Positions 1 to 11,932 of a stretch of 64,000 bases of DNA are shown in pieces. The stretch covers positions 77,807,404 through 77,871,403 of the forward strand of contig NC_030678.2 in the NCBI RefSeq assembly GCF_000004195.4. The letters run 5' to 3'. Every line of letters begins with the position of its first letter. The stretch's first letter is position 1. Position numbers and translations under genes: made by a program. The notes under the pieces were generated by a model, which had not been told where the DNA came from, did no database searches, and saw only the letters and a program-made list of their open reading frames with translations. The stretch comes from Xenopus tropicalis. Its lineage: Eukaryota > Chordata > Amphibia > Anura > Pipidae.

Positions 1-299
1 ATAGTTTCTATACAAAAACAAACCCAACCTGTGTCCCTGTCGCTACTGCTTAACTACTGTTCCCATCATCCCTGTAGAGCCGACGCCTGGTTAAAGAACA
101 ACCTGGGTGGGGGGTGGGGAGTAGGAGTGTTGCGGGTCACTTACACTTCAAATCAATATACTCTAATCACCTATCGCACACCGCCCACAGTCCCGCTTTT
201 CGGGACTGTAGTCCCGGATCGCAGTCCCGGATCGCTGCTTAAACGTCCCGCAAAGCCGTTAATACCCAGTTCCTTGACTCCTGCCGGACAGGTAAATCC

Positions 300-427
300 G
301 ACGTCACAAGTCTCGTCTCGCTTCTCGCAAGACTAAGGCGTGACGGCAGCTACAGGTATATAAGCGCGGTGAGACACCTTATGGGAGTGACGAGGTGCCT
401 CACTGTTGCACAATATCAAGGTGCTGG
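300..427 (+). promoter_or_regulatory. candidate TATA promoter with CRE-like site and a splice donor
   Basis: A CRE-like GACGTCAC lies at 300-307 and a TATATAAG box at 357-364, in GC-richer sequence than its surroundings. A tandem 13-bp repeat (agtcccggatcgc) sits just upstream, near 210-235. Transcription would begin around 390. A strong donor-like sequence, CTG|gtgaga, follows at 426/427, so a short non-coding first exon is possible. No convincing protein starts here. It could be the first exon of an unseen gene, a distant 5' exon of trnp1 (whose coding exon is preceded by a good acceptor at 11910), or the promoter of a solo LTR. All of this is inference from motifs. Confidence 0.35.
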
Positions 428-1087
428 TGAGACGCAGGAGTCTGTGCAGGTCACGGCGGGCTGCGTGCGGCCGCTAACAATTTATTTCTTTGCTCTCACC
501 TACCGCTTTTGTCATAGTCACCGACCCCAGAGCTCCCATTTGTTCATGGGAAGTTTGTTTTATTTGCAGAGCTCTAAATGGTGCTATTAGGGATTCTTCT
601 CCCAGTAAGGAAGGACAGAGTATTGTGCCAACTTGTGCCGGTGAACTGAAGCAATCAATTTATTTGGTTATTTTTTTCTACTTTGAAGGCCCTGGTATTC
701 TCACTATGTCAAGGCTGAGATAGGAAGAGATAATGGATAAAATATACCAACCATAATCTTTGGTTTTTAGGCTTTTTTTTTTTTTTACCATGAAGCAGGT
801 CAAATGGTCAAGAGCAGGAGGGCCCACTGACACCTGGGCCCACCTGGAGTTTTCCTGGTATCCTGATGGGCCAGTCCTACACTGATTCTAAGATAGTTTT
901 CTGGGGAGGAATGCATCTTGTGATTGTAACATGAAAATTAGGTCTCAGGCATGCACACATTTTAACTGTTCCCTGCTTATGTGACCCACAATTCATAGAT
1001 TTAGCAAGCTGTTCAGAAATAATTTACATGAGACTATCTCCTGGCTCCTGATGACATTAGAAAGAACCCCAGGTAAAATCTCAATAC
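428..1087. other. non-coding stretch with a hAT-like MITE fragment
   Basis: No supported gene. At about 820-883 there is an inverted fragment (gggcccactgacacctggg ... cagtcctacactg) of the same hAT-like MITE found complete at 46766-47186. The rest shows nothing recognisable apart from a 15-base T run near 772. Confidence 0.5.
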
Positions 1088-1090
1088 TTT

Positions 1091-2306
1091 GGGGGGAATT
1101 CACAAAAGTGGAGGTAGCCCTTTTTTGGAGTAAAAGTGGTGGAAAACACTTTCTCCAGATTCACAAACTGAAATCCGCCTAAATTCCAACTTTTCCTTTT
1201 TTGTTGAAAGAAAGTTTACAGACACTTTTGTGAATTTGTCGTTTAAACGACATTTAACGACATTTTTTCCCCGACATTTTCAAAATGGAGTAAAGCTCAG
1301 TGTAACTCTGTCAGACCAATTCTAAGCTTTTCTGTTTTGTTTCCCCCAGTCTCCATTAAACACCTAAGGTAGGAGCCCCATTGGCAGCCTATTGTCAGGG
1401 GACAAGTTTCTGTCTAACCCTAGAACAATAGGTGCAAAAAGCCTCATTAACATTTTATAAACAAGTAAAAAAAAAAGTTTAATTTATATCTTATATATAA
1501 AATGTTTTTACCTCACATTTGCATGATTATGCTAGTTTTAGCTTAATGAATGAGGCAATAATAACATTTTGAGTGAATATATTGTAAACATTTTTATTAA
1601 AAGGAAAAGTAAAGCCTCCCAGGCAAATCTTTAGTTTTAGCAGCAGTGCCCCCTCTTTAATCATTTCACTGACATTTGCCCCAACTTATCAGTGACCCCA
1701 TAGCATGTCCAGAACTACAGAGCTGCTTGACAGCATTGGTCCCCCACCTGTTCCCAGCAGCCATCTTGGTGATCAGCAAATACACACTGGCCCAACAGGG
1801 CACTGGATAAAAACCCAGTGAGTCCCAGTCCTGTTGGACCTTTATTAACCAGGCATGTTGGTGTGTGGGCCGGATTGCTGCTGACCAGTAATGAGTACGG
1901 GCTAGAGAATAAGGTATTTAGGCCCTTAAATCTTGTTACAGAAGTGGAATTACACAGAAATATCGAAAACATTAGAAAGCCCAATTGTCCTAAAAAAATG
2001 ATTTATAGTTTCCCTGGGCAAACTAAAATTACCCCTCAGGAAATGCCCCCAAAGTGAAATGGCATATGAAATGCAAAATCCTGCTGTAGATGTGGGACTG
2101 GGTTTGATGGCACCGACAGATTTATTAAGAGCTAAAGGCAAATTCATAAAAAAAATGTCGGGAAAATGATAAAATCTTAAAACTCTCTGTTTAAAAGACA
2201 AATTTAGAAAAGTGGAGATAGAGGTTTGTGAATTAGGTGGAAAATCCGACAAATCTATCTCCACTTTTATTTTGTCTCAATATCACCACTTTTGTGAATT
2301 CCCCCC
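1091..2306. mobile_element. non-autonomous DNA transposon with 21-bp terminal inverted repeats
   Basis: The ends are perfect inverted repeats of 21 bp (GGGGGGAATTCACAAAAGTGG at 1091-1111, its complement at 2286-2306). They are flanked by a TTT duplication at 1088-1090 and 2307-2309. Subterminal sequence is also inverted: runs with gacattttttccccgac near 1260 match aatgtcgggaaaa near 2155. The 1.2-kb interior has no transposase-like reading frame. A 3-bp duplication and G-rich ends fit a PIF/Harbinger-type non-autonomous element, but the family is inferred. Confidence 0.65.
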
Positions 2307-2309
2307 TTT

Positions 2310-2959
2310 GTGTTCAGCCTGGCCCAATATACCACTGATCAGGAAAACCTTTCCCACTTCTCAGCAATGCTCTCTATTTGTGGCCCATTATAACACCGGA
2401 TCCGGCTAATTGTGAACTAGAACAGCTTTCTGCAGGTATGTTGTTCTAGTTTGTGGTTAGGCTGGGACAGGTTTGTTGAATCGCCATATATTGGGACATA
2501 TGGAGAGAGCATCGCTGAGGAGTGGGTGTGCAGGGAAAGCTGCTCAGGTTAGGTTTACCTAATTGGTGGTATATTGGTCTAGCCTGGAAGTGTTGAAGAG
2601 AAACAGGATAAACAGCGGGCTAATTCAACTTAATATAACATAGATATATCATTTTAACCTAAATAAAATATACTGAATAAATCACAACACATCCAGATAG
2701 TGGTAGCTCTACTAAACAACAGCTAACAAGTTAGGATGAAAAGGTGTAAAGATATACTTAGGAGGAAGCAGTGCATTCCAAGATGTCTGCCACATCTAGG
2801 ATTGAAGTGGGGGTAGGATAAATTTTGCAGAAGGAATAGTGAGCAGCTGCTTTTGATTATACACACAATTCTAACAGTTATGCAAAAATCAAATTTCTTG
2901 AAATGTAACATGTTTTTACTTAGTAGAGCAATGTATTGATGATTGGTACCCTTTAAAGG
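2310..2959. other. non-coding stretch, no recognised gene
   Basis: AT-rich sequence without a supported gene. The bases at 2949-2965 (tttaaaggagaaggaaa) resemble the end of a TTAA-type MITE and abut the LINE fragment that follows. Confidence 0.4.
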
Positions 2960-3513
2960 AGAAGGAAAGTCATATGAAGAAAGACTGGCCAAGTTGGGTC
3001 TGTTTAAACTGGAGAAGAGGTGCTTAAGAGGTGACATGATAACTATGTATAAATATATAAGGGGATCATATAATAACCTTTCTAGTGTTTTATTTATCAG
3101 TAGCTCCTTCCGACACGAGGGCACCCACTCCGTTTAGAAGAAGGGAGGTTCCGTTTAAATATTCGGAAAGGATTTTTTACTGTGAGAGCTGTGAAGTTGT
3201 GGAATTCCCTCCCCGAATCAGTCGTACTGGCTGATACATTATATAACTTTAAGAAGGGGCTGAATGGATTCTTAGCAAGTGAGGGAATGCAGGGTTATGG
3301 GAGATAGCTCTTAGTACAAGTTGATCCAGAGACTGGTCCGATTGCCATCTTGGAGTCAGGAAGGAATATTTTCCCCTCTGCGGCAAATTAGGCTTCAGAT
3401 GGGGTTTTTTGCCTTCCTCTGGATCAACTAAAAGTTAGGCAGGTTATATATAGGCATTACGGTTGAACGTGATGGACGTAAGTCTTTTTTCAACCCAACT
3501 TACTATGTTACTA
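2960..3513 (+). mobile_element. 5'-truncated non-LTR retrotransposon 3' end (CR1/L2-like)
   Basis: The segment holds the end of a reverse-transcriptase ORF (to the TAG at 3305-3307), then a 3' UTR ending in a tail with a repeated ttactatg-type motif around 3500-3513. Extreme 5' truncation and a simple-repeat tail are typical of CR1/L2-type LINE copies. The last 70 bases recur inverted at 31321-31392, which confirms a dispersed family. Confidence 0.65.
2964..3307 (+). pseudogene. LINE reverse transcriptase C-terminal remnant
   Basis: The first half reads ERLAKLGLFKLEKRCLRGDM, the conserved post-RT block of jockey/CR1/L2 elements. After a frame change near 3130, the second half reads LWNSLPESVV and FKKGLNGFL, the usual WNSLPxxVV...FKxxLxxF ending. 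The frame change and the missing RT core make it non-functional. Family assignment comes from these motifs; the clade is uncertain. Confidence 0.65.
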
Positions 3514-4249
3514 TTTTGGCATTTTACTGCCGATAGATTTGCCACATTAGTGCCACCTAGAACAATATATTTATTTTGCAGAAACCATTACTATATCTGA
3601 GTAAACAGCTTTAGAAGCTTTCTCCATTTGTTTAAGATAGCAGCTGCCATTTTAAGTAGCTTCCTGCCTGCTGTCTAGCCATTATAGCTCAGCTCACACA
3701 ATCCTAAGGGAGGGGGGAGGGAGTTCTTAGTATGCTCATGGGAGGGGGGAGCAGGAGAGGGGAGAGAGAAGAGAACTGCGCAGACTTTGGCCACAGGAAT
3801 TAAGGATGTTTCTGATAGAGGAAGTCAGACACTAAAACATCATTGCGACAGTAATACTCAGCGCCAAACGGGTCTCTTAATGAACACTTCTTTGTGATGT
3901 GCTGAAAATTGCTTGCAGCTTCCTTAAAAAGTTCACTTCAATAAGACCTCAAGACGTATCCAAAATAAATATATAGGAAGTGCATGAAAGATAAAACAAA
4001 ATAAAACTAATAGTGCAATATGTTAAATGCAAAATATGAACTCTGAAGTTTGCAGGTTCCCTGAGAATTCTGCAGTGGTAAGCCCCAAAATGTGTTGGTG
4101 AAGACTGGTGCTGGCAGGGGTTTCCCCTGTTACACAGAGGAGTGAGTCCACTATAGCTGTAGCCCACCTGTAAACAGTCAGTTTGAGTTCTGGTCCAGTA
4201 TTTTATGAAAAGTCTAGGGCAATAATTTTCACAAATTAATAAAGTATGG
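3514..4249. other. non-coding stretch, no recognised gene
   Basis: No supported gene. Purine-rich sequence (gggaggggggagggag type) occurs at 3708-3772. Nothing else is recognised. Confidence 0.4.
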
Positions 4250-5030
4250 GAGAATATTATAGGGGAAATGTACCAACAGTAATTTTTTTTTTTTAGATTT
4301 TTTATTGAGTGGTGGCAGGGGTTGCCAGTTTTTTGTACAAATAGTCTAGATTTTTCACAATTTGGCTGAAAAGAACAAAAAACAAGATTGAACAAAAGTA
4401 ATCTAGTTTTTAGTCCCTTTTAAAATTACTCTGTCATAGAATAATCCCAGTGTTTTATGTGCAAACTATGGCCAGATTTTTTTTTACAAATTAGGGACAA
4501 AAAGGGCTAATATAGGAGAATACAATAGTTAAAATATACCAACAGAAATTTTTTAGTGTCTCCATGTTTTATGTAAATCTGTAGCCAGATTTTTTTACAC
4601 TTTAGGGGAAAAAAGGGGCTAATTTAGAAGATGGATGAAACTAGGGATGCACTGAATCCTCTGTTTTGGGGTTCGGCCAAACCATGAATCCATTTTAAAA
4701 GATTCTGCCGAAAACCAAATCCAAATCATTAGGCCACAGAGGGGTTAAAGTAAACTGCACACTTCGCATTTGGTGAAAATTTTTCAACTTCCGTGTTTAT
4801 GTGACAAAACGTCAACGATTTTAAGGATTCAAATTTGCTTTGGCCAGATGCTGGGATTAAACTGGATCCGAATCCTGCTGAAAAAATCCAAATCCTGGAT
4901 TCGGTGCATCCCTAGATGAAATTGACCAAAAGTAATCTTGAGTTTCTGGGCTTTTTTGTTTTATTTTGCACCAGAGGATCCCAGTGTTTTTGTGCAAACT
5001 ACTGCCATATTTCACAATTTAGGGATTAAA
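4250..5030. repeat. diverged tandem repeat interrupted by a MITE
   Basis: Related blocks recur at about 4255-4390, 4400-4530, 4535-4625 and 4930-5030. Each contains variants of a cccagtgtttt-tgtgcaaact block followed by cagattttttt...acaatttaggga. The similarity is weak, so the unit length (100-150 bp) is approximate. A palindromic MITE at 4641-4915 splits the array. Confidence 0.45.
4641..4915. mobile_element. palindromic MITE (ctagggatgcac family)
   Basis: Terminal inverted repeats ctagggatgcactgaatcc and ggattcggtgcatccctag bound a 275-bp element flanked by atgaaa on both sides (4635-4640 and 4916-4921). A damaged relative starts at about 26853 (ctagggatgcacctaatcc). No coding capacity. 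Confidence 0.7.
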
Positions 5031-5598
5031 AAACAGAATGGGTGACAATCACTTTAAGGGCTCTTATACATGTGCGTTTTGTAGGCATCTAGAAACGCAT
5101 GCATAAAAAAACATGTATTGTATTAATATTTAGATCCTCTGCTCAACCAGGTGCCTGAACTGGAACCAACTAGAGCTGAAGGAAGGACCAGCCCCCCCAA
5201 AGCGTCTTGCATCTGATTATATAATATTTCTCCATATCATTATGAAATTACCTATTTCTAAAACAACAGCTGCAAATTTGTTTTTTCTGTAACGCCTTAC
5301 ATTGGATCACATATTGTTTCTGCACACTAATTTATTTAAAATCCTGTCACTGCAGAGGACAACATCAAGAGGCACCTCCTGCCACCAATGTTCCCTCTAA
5401 TTTTCTACCATCTGTGTTTTAATGACATGCAAGGTACAGGAGAAACCTACATATCTCCACCCACCTGCCCCCCACCTATACAGTGCTAACTAATGCAGTC
5501 AGCCCTGTATTATTGGGGGGAGCTGCAGGTCTCTGCACTCAGATCACTGAGGCCTACAATTATCTGGCCACTGGATTTAATCTGTCACTATTGTCATA

Positions 5599-6905
5599 CA
5601 GTGGCTTGCAAAAGTATTCGGCCCCCTTGAACTTTTCCACATTTTGTCACATTACAGCCACAAACATGAATCAATGTTATTGGAATTCCACGTGAAAGAC
5701 CAATGCAAAGTGGTGTACACTTGAGAAGTGGAACGAAAATCATACATGATTCCAAACATTTTTTACAAATAAATAACTGCAAAGTGGGGTGTGTGTAATT
5801 CTTCGGCCCCCTGAGTTAATACTTTGTAGAACCACCTTTTGCTGCAATTACAGCTGCCAGTCTTTTAGGGTATGTCTCTACCAGCTTTGCACATCTAGAG
5901 ACTGAAATCCTTGCCCATTCTTCTTTGCAAAACAGCTCCAGCTCAGTCAGATTAGATGGACAGCGTTTGTGAACAGCAGTTTTCAGATCTTGCCACAGAT
6001 TCTCGATTGGATTTAGATCTGGACTGTGACTGGGCCATTCTAACACATGGATATGTTTTGTTTTAAACCATTCCATTGTTGCCCTGGCTTTATGTTTATT
6101 GTCGTTGTCCTGCTGGAAGGTGAACCTCCACCCCAGTCTCAAGTCTTTTGCAGACTCCAAGAGGTTTTCTTCCAAGATTGCCCTGTATTTGGCTCCATCC
6201 ATCTTCCCATCAACTCTGACCAGCTTCCCTGTCCCTGCTGAAGAGAAGCACCCCCAGAGCATGATGCTGCCACCACCATATTTGACAGTGGGGATGGTGT
6301 GTTCAGAGTGATGTGCAGTGTTAATTTTCCGCCACACATAGCGTTTTGCATTTTGGCCAAAAAGTTCCATTTTGGTCTCATTTGACCAGAGGACCTTCTT
6401 CCACATGTTTGCTGTGTCCCCCACATGGCTTGTGGCAAACTGCAAACGGGACTTCTTATGGTTTTCTGTTAACAATGGCTTTAAATTTCTTAATAACTTG
6501 ATCCCTGACCTGTCTGGTGTGTTCTTTGGACTTCATGGTGTTGTTGCTCCCAATATTCTCTTAGACAACCTCTGAGGCCGTCACAGAGCAGCTGTATTTG
6601 TACTGACATTAGATTACACACAGGTGCACTCTATTTAGTCATTAGCACTCATCAGGCAATGTCTATGGGCAACTGACTGCACTCAGACCAAAGAGGGCTG
6701 AATAATTACGCACACCCCACTTTGCAGTTATTTATTTGTAAAAAATGTTTGGAATCATGTATGATTTTCATTCCACTTCTCACGTGTACACCACTTTGTA
6801 TTGGTCTTTCACGTGGAATTCCAATAAAATTGATTCATGTTTGTGGCTGTAATGTGACAAAATGTGGAAAAGTTCAAGGGGGCCGAATACTTTTGCAAGC
6901 CACTG
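5599..6905 (-). mobile_element. Tc1-like element with about 205-bp terminal inverted repeats
   Basis: The element starts CAGTGGCTTGCAAAAGTATT and ends with the complement, flanked by the TA duplication of Tc1/mariner elements (5597-5598 and 6906-6907). The inverted repeats extend to about 5806 on the left and from about 6699 on the right. At 1307 bp it is shorter than the usual ~1.6 kb because the N-terminal part of the transposase gene is mostly deleted. Confidence 0.88.
5816..6536 (-). pseudogene. Tc1-like transposase, broken
   Basis: The start region (ATG at 6536-6534) encodes 26 residues of a Tc1 N-terminus and then hits a stop. The catalytic part continues in another frame from about 6475 to 5816, so most of the paired helix-turn-helix DNA-binding domain is gone. 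The catalytic half keeps the DD34E spacing: QQDND and PIENLW are both present with 34 residues between. The first catalytic Asp is Asn, in LWSNETK. With a deletion, a frame change and a lost catalytic residue, the copy cannot encode active transposase. Its long inverted repeats could still serve as a substrate for a related enzyme. Confidence 0.85.
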
Positions 6906-6907
6906 TA

Positions 6908-8190
6908 TATCACACCTCTCATGCTTATTCATTTACTGCCCACCAAACATATTTTATCTCTTTCTATTTCTTCAACAAATCGGTGCTTTTGTATCCTTAT
7001 CCTATTCACCCTTATCAATAATGTAGCATCTCAATTCTAGGATTTTAATAAACCCACTCCACTATGAGAAAATGACGAGACAACAGAAAAGAAATGTAGA
7101 TGGCAGCATCAGTTATTCCTATTTTTGCTATCATTTATAAATGAGGCACACATCTGCATCTAGTTATGCTGCAAGAAATTGACTGTTTGACTTTTTTCTG
7201 AATTTTTCAAGCACATTAATAGCTACTTCTCATCATAACTGTTGTCTGTCACTTTATTATAACATCAGTATCAGTATTCTGGCCCACAAAGCAATGATGC
7301 AGTATTACTCCTTCTTTTTTAGCTGTATTTCCATATTCCTATTGTGTTGTAAATAAGAAAAATAAAGAACAAAAAAGGTTTTTATTTTTTTTATTGAATA
7401 TAAACTATCTGGGGTAAAGTATCCATTCTGGTGGTATAGTTTTCCTTTAAATAAGAAAACTAGACATTTCAATATTTTTTTTACTGAAATATGAGATATA
7501 TTTAAATGCAATGTCTTTAGTGGGATTATCAGTGACTTATTTTAATCCAACATGATGTCCATGTAGATCTGGTGTGAAAAAATTGAATGACAAAGGATAG
7601 GATTGGAATTCTGTTTTTGGGACCATGTGTCCAAGATGTAAACAGTCTGTATGCTCCTTTACTCATGAAAAACACTTTCACTATGTAAGGTGTAAAGGAC
7701 AGGGCTAGTCTGTGGCATCCGAATCTGGAACATGCACGTTCACAGTGAACCAATTACGCAAAGGAGAAGAGATATGTGCTACAGCACTAAGGGGAGCACT
7801 CCCGCACATGTTACACAGGTTTAAAAGGGGTAATTCATGGCACCTGGGGGTGTAAGTGCAAAAGCACAATGGGACACAAGAATGTGCCCTTTAGCGCTCA
7901 TCTCCTTCGCAAAACATCTGGTGCTCAGTGCACTTCAGAATGACACGCAGGAGGAAAGGATGCCTACGTGCCTCTCCCTGCCCACCCCTTTTGAAAAGAG
8001 CATTGACTAACACAAGCAGAGTATTTATTCATGGTGCAGTCTGCAGGTCTCTGCACTCCAAAAGGGAACGCAGAGGACTGTGGCTATTTGCACAATGCTC
8101 AACATGGCATGCAAAGTGCAAAACATTGGCAATGCTCTGTTCAATAGGAGTGGGCCTTTTTTTGCACTTTGGTCCACTATGTAGAGCACA
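6908..8190. other. non-coding stretch, no recognised gene
   Basis: AT-rich sequence with no supported gene. Open frames here are short and show no recognisable domain. It separates two unrelated Tc1-like insertions. Confidence 0.4.
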
Positions 8191-8192
8191 TA

Positions 8193-8870
8193 CAGTCATG
8201 GCCAAAATTGTTGGCACCCCAGAAATTTTTCCAGAAAATCAAAATTTGGGGGTTGTTTTGCTGCCTCTGGCACTGTGTGCCTTGAATGTGAGCAAGGCAT
8301 CATGAAATCTGAGGATTACCAAAGGATTGTGGGTCGCACTGTAGAGCCCAGTGTCAGAAAGCTGGGTTTGCATCCGAGATCTTGGGTCTTCCAGCAGGAC
8401 AATGACCCCAAACATACGTCAAAAAGCACCCAGAAATGGATGGCAACAAAGCGCTGGAGAGTTCTGAAGTGGCCAGCAATGAGTTCAGATCTAAATCCCA
8501 TTGAACATCTGTGGAGAGATCTTAAAATTGCTGTTGGGAAAAGGCGCCCTTCTAATAAGAGAGACCTGGAGCAGTTTGCAAAGGAAGAGTGGTCCAAAAT
8601 TCCCGGTAAGAGGTGTAAGAAGCTTATTGATGGTTATAGGAAGCAACTGATTTCAGTTATTTTTTCCAAAGGGTGTGCAACCAAATATTAAGTTTTGTGT
8701 GACATTATGTCCAATTTGCTTTTTTACCTCCCTTTTTTGTTCTGTTCCAATACACACAAAGGGAATAAACATGTTTATAGCAAAACATGTGTTACTGCAA
8801 TAGTTTTCTGTGAGAAATACTTGATTTTCTGGAAAAATTTCTGGGGTGCCAACAATTTTGGCCATGACTG
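8193..8870 (+). mobile_element. internally deleted Tc1-like element
   Basis: Ends are CAGTCATGGCCAAAATTGTT and its complement, flanked by TA at 8191-8192 and 8871-8872. About 50 bp of inverted repeat is visible. The 678-bp copy has lost the DNA-binding and first catalytic portions of its transposase. It belongs to a different Tc1 subfamily from the copies at 5599, 39007 and 58209, as judged by its ends. Confidence 0.88.
8275..8691 (+). pseudogene. Tc1-like transposase C-terminal fragment
   Basis: About 130 residues of the C-terminal half of a DD34E transposase remain. Visible are the second Asp (FQQDNDPKHTS), the Glu (LNPIEHLW) 34 residues later, and the usual C-terminal GYRKQLISVI block ending CATKY. 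Everything before the second catalytic Asp region is deleted. The remaining frame is open to its stop, so the deletion may be fairly recent or the frame may have survived by chance. Confidence 0.85.
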
Positions 8871-8948
8871 TATGTCAAACACAAGGCCTGCCGGCCAAAT
8901 CCGGCCCGCCTGGCTGTTTTATGTGGCCCGTGTGAGTGTGTCTGACCA

Positions 8949-9235
8949 TGCAGCGTGATCAATTTCCTGACAGCGCCACTCGAGTCCCTGTGGCGCTGTG
9001 ACTGCCTGACCAATCAGCATGACAAATTGCCTGACTGCATCACTCCAAGTGGCCCCTTTTGTTATGCCCTGCAGGGTGCGTATTACGTCATTACGCACTA
9101 CGCACCCTGCAGGGCAGAACGAAAGTGGCCGCTTGGAGCGACGCAGTCAGGCAATTTGTCACATTGATTGGTTAGGCACAGTCACAGTGCCACGGGGACT
9201 CGAGCAGCACAGTCAGGAAATTGATCACGCTGCAC
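8949..9235. repeat. large palindrome, probable hairpin MITE
   Basis: The arms pair across a centre at about 9092 (gcgtattacgtcattacgca). The outer ends are gcagcgtgatcaatttcctg (from about 8951) and its near-complement near 9213-9232. Each arm is about 140 bp with few mismatches. Overlapping CCAAT-type sequences and several CpGs are present. No coding region, and no clear target duplication could be assigned. Confidence 0.7.
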
Positions 9236-9240
9236 GGTGA

Positions 9241-11832
9241 GCCAGGCAATTTGAGAAATTAATAAGGGAAATTAAAGGGCACTTAAATGTCAACCATTCA
9301 TAGGAAATAAGTACAGAAACACAGGTACTTTACACCTACAGTAAACAAAAATATTAACCAATTGTAATAATTCCACAGATAACTCTTCCTAAATTTTGAT
9401 AGTGAATTCAAGCAAATGTTTTTTGATACACAGTTGCAGCATGTCTTGTACTTTAGTTATACAAGCTCAATCTTCAGTAAAATGCTGTTGAACTTTTCCA
9501 CTTAATTACAACACACACTTTGTCTAAGCGTTGATTCTACACAAACACCACGCTGAATTTCCAAACCTAGGAAGTTGTGTTCTCTCATTGTTATTTCTCT
9601 TTCTCCTAAGAACAGGGTCATTTGGGAATTTACTGAATTTCCAGAGGATTGCTTAAGCTGTATACTGCAAAAAAACAAAACAAAAAAAATGTTTACTATA
9701 AATACATTGCAATCAGTTTTTTGGTTAGTTATATAGATAAAATTTAACAATCTGTGTCAGATGTAAAGATTTTGAACAGATCTATTTCTATCTAGCTGAC
9801 CCCTCGCACCACCATATTTTTTTATTGTACTTTACACATAATATATGTGCTAATGCTGACTGTACAAACTTTTTAAACTTTATAAAAATTGCATATCCCA
9901 CATACAGAAGCATAAGCTGACATCTTAGTTTTGAATAAGCTGGCAAAAAATATATGCTAGACTTATGTGTACTTAAAATCAAGGTAGAACAAGCCAGGGA
10001 TAAAGGATAAACAACAAAAAATATTTTTTGACACACAATTATATTAACGTTTTTTCTCCAACACAGTAAAACATACAAGGAGTAGGTTAATGATCTCTGG
10101 GTTACAAGTGCTAAGGGGCACAAGAGTGTGAACTTGCACCCCAGGAACAAGCACTTGCACCCCAGGAAAACTGACCTATGCTGCCTGTGCCAGAGTGAAA
10201 GTCCAGAGCTATGGGTCAAGGGTGCAGACAAGCAATGTCCTTACAGCTTGCCTTAGAAAAGGCCCTATGGACAGTGCCACGCTGTGGCATTTGCATTATG
10301 CCACTCCATAACTTGCACATCAGCATGAAGCACAGGTTAGTGAGAGTGGGAGTTGCTTATGTGCTGATCCTGGCCACCTGCCCCTCGCCAATACAGTGAT
10401 GACTTTTAATAGTAAAAGGATGAATTAATGTAGTTTGAAGAGGCAGCATAATAAATAAGTAATAACTGTATAAATTCCCTACAATATGTTATATGCTCAC
10501 AGTGGGTCTGTTTTAATAGACATTGATGATTCAAAATACTTACTTTCTGACTTACTGATACAGCAATGAACAAATTATATGAATACACTTATCTGAAAAA
10601 TATTGATTAATCTTTTCCACAGCAAAGAGTAACTTGGTAAACCTTTTTTTAATATGTATTATGGTTTTGATAATGAGTAGTTCTCTAATACAAGGAAAAA
10701 AAGCCTGACCTTGTGTGCCACTACTGCTGTCCACATGCAAATAGTAACCACTTACTTGCTTCTCTCTGCCTGCCTCAAAAATGCAGGCTGATAGCAGAGG
10801 AGCAAACATGTACCCTTGCCCAAAATTAAGCTGATTGCAAATAACTACGGCTGCCTACAAGGGGGCAGGCAGTAAAGTTTCTCTCTGACAGCAGGAGGGA
10901 CACCTCCTGATATGTGTTATAGTATAAATGAACATGTGTGGAAGTGGTCCTCCACAATCAGCAATACAAAATTATTCAGAAATATTAGAAATGTACATTA
11001 GTTGTCTGCAGGCAGCAGAAGGAACATCACCTATATAGCATTTAAGAGAACTAAAATTAATCCTTGTCTGGCATATAAAAGTGACAAGTATACGATTGTG
11101 GGATATCTGTTATGTCATTTAAAAGATATGTATGTGGAGATAGCCCTCAAGTTGTGTCTGAAACACAGATTAAAGAAATATGATACAGCACAGTCTGTTT
11201 TATTATTGCTGGGACTTGAAATGGAAAGATTTAGTGGAAAAAATAAGCTGCTTAAGATGATATGGTTCAAATGGCAGAACATACATTAAATAAGATACCT
11301 TTGTAGGGGATCCAGAATCCACAGCATCAAAAAGCAAGATCAGGCAGCAGCATAAGAGAGATAAGTGCAGGCTGGGAACAGAAAGAAACACAGGCAGGAA
11401 CATGGGAGGGGTTTTCCCTGCTGCTGCAGAGTTCTGTCAGTCAGTGCTATGACTATTTCCTGCAGGAAAATGAAAAGACACTCCTACCCCTTGTTTCAAC
11501 CTAGACTCAGAAGCTAAAGCATCTCTCTGCAGCACTGATATAATGACCTTTTTAGCAGGTAAAATGCTTTTAAAATGTTTTTTTTTCTCTGCATCATTTC
11601 ATATTGTGAGAAAGGTTGAATAATGTAACTGAATGTCACCTTTAATTCCTACAGCAAAAAAGCATTGCATCATCCCCTTGGAACTGTAACAGCATTCTTC
11701 CACCTGCTTATCTGGGTACGGAGTATTGGAGGGTACCTCCTGCTTTGCATTCTAGAACGAGAGCAGATGCTGCCTCAGTAAAGCTACAAGAAAATTCACC
11801 CCGTGACGTTTGTAAAACAGCTGTCTGGAGGT
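9241..11832. other. region upstream of trnp1, no recognised gene
   Basis: Mostly AT-rich intergenic sequence. The repeated phrase acttgcaccccaggaa occurs twice at 10131-10167. If the splice acceptor at 11910 is real, 5' untranslated exon(s) of trnp1 lie in or beyond this stretch, but I cannot place them. Confidence 0.35.
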
Positions 11833-11932
11833 TGTGAAGGTGATACTCTGCCAGACAGTGTGCAACTACAGGTCTTTCACATTTTCCTTTAACTATTCTA
11901 TTATCTCTAGCTGTACGCTGCACTGGTTCCCA

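Noticed and set aside
11834..11932. Upstream extension of the trnp1 frame to an ATG at 11834
   Set aside because: The added residues have no resemblance to TRNP1, and the region contains a pyrimidine tract and AG typical of a splice acceptor, so the ATG at 11933 is preferred.
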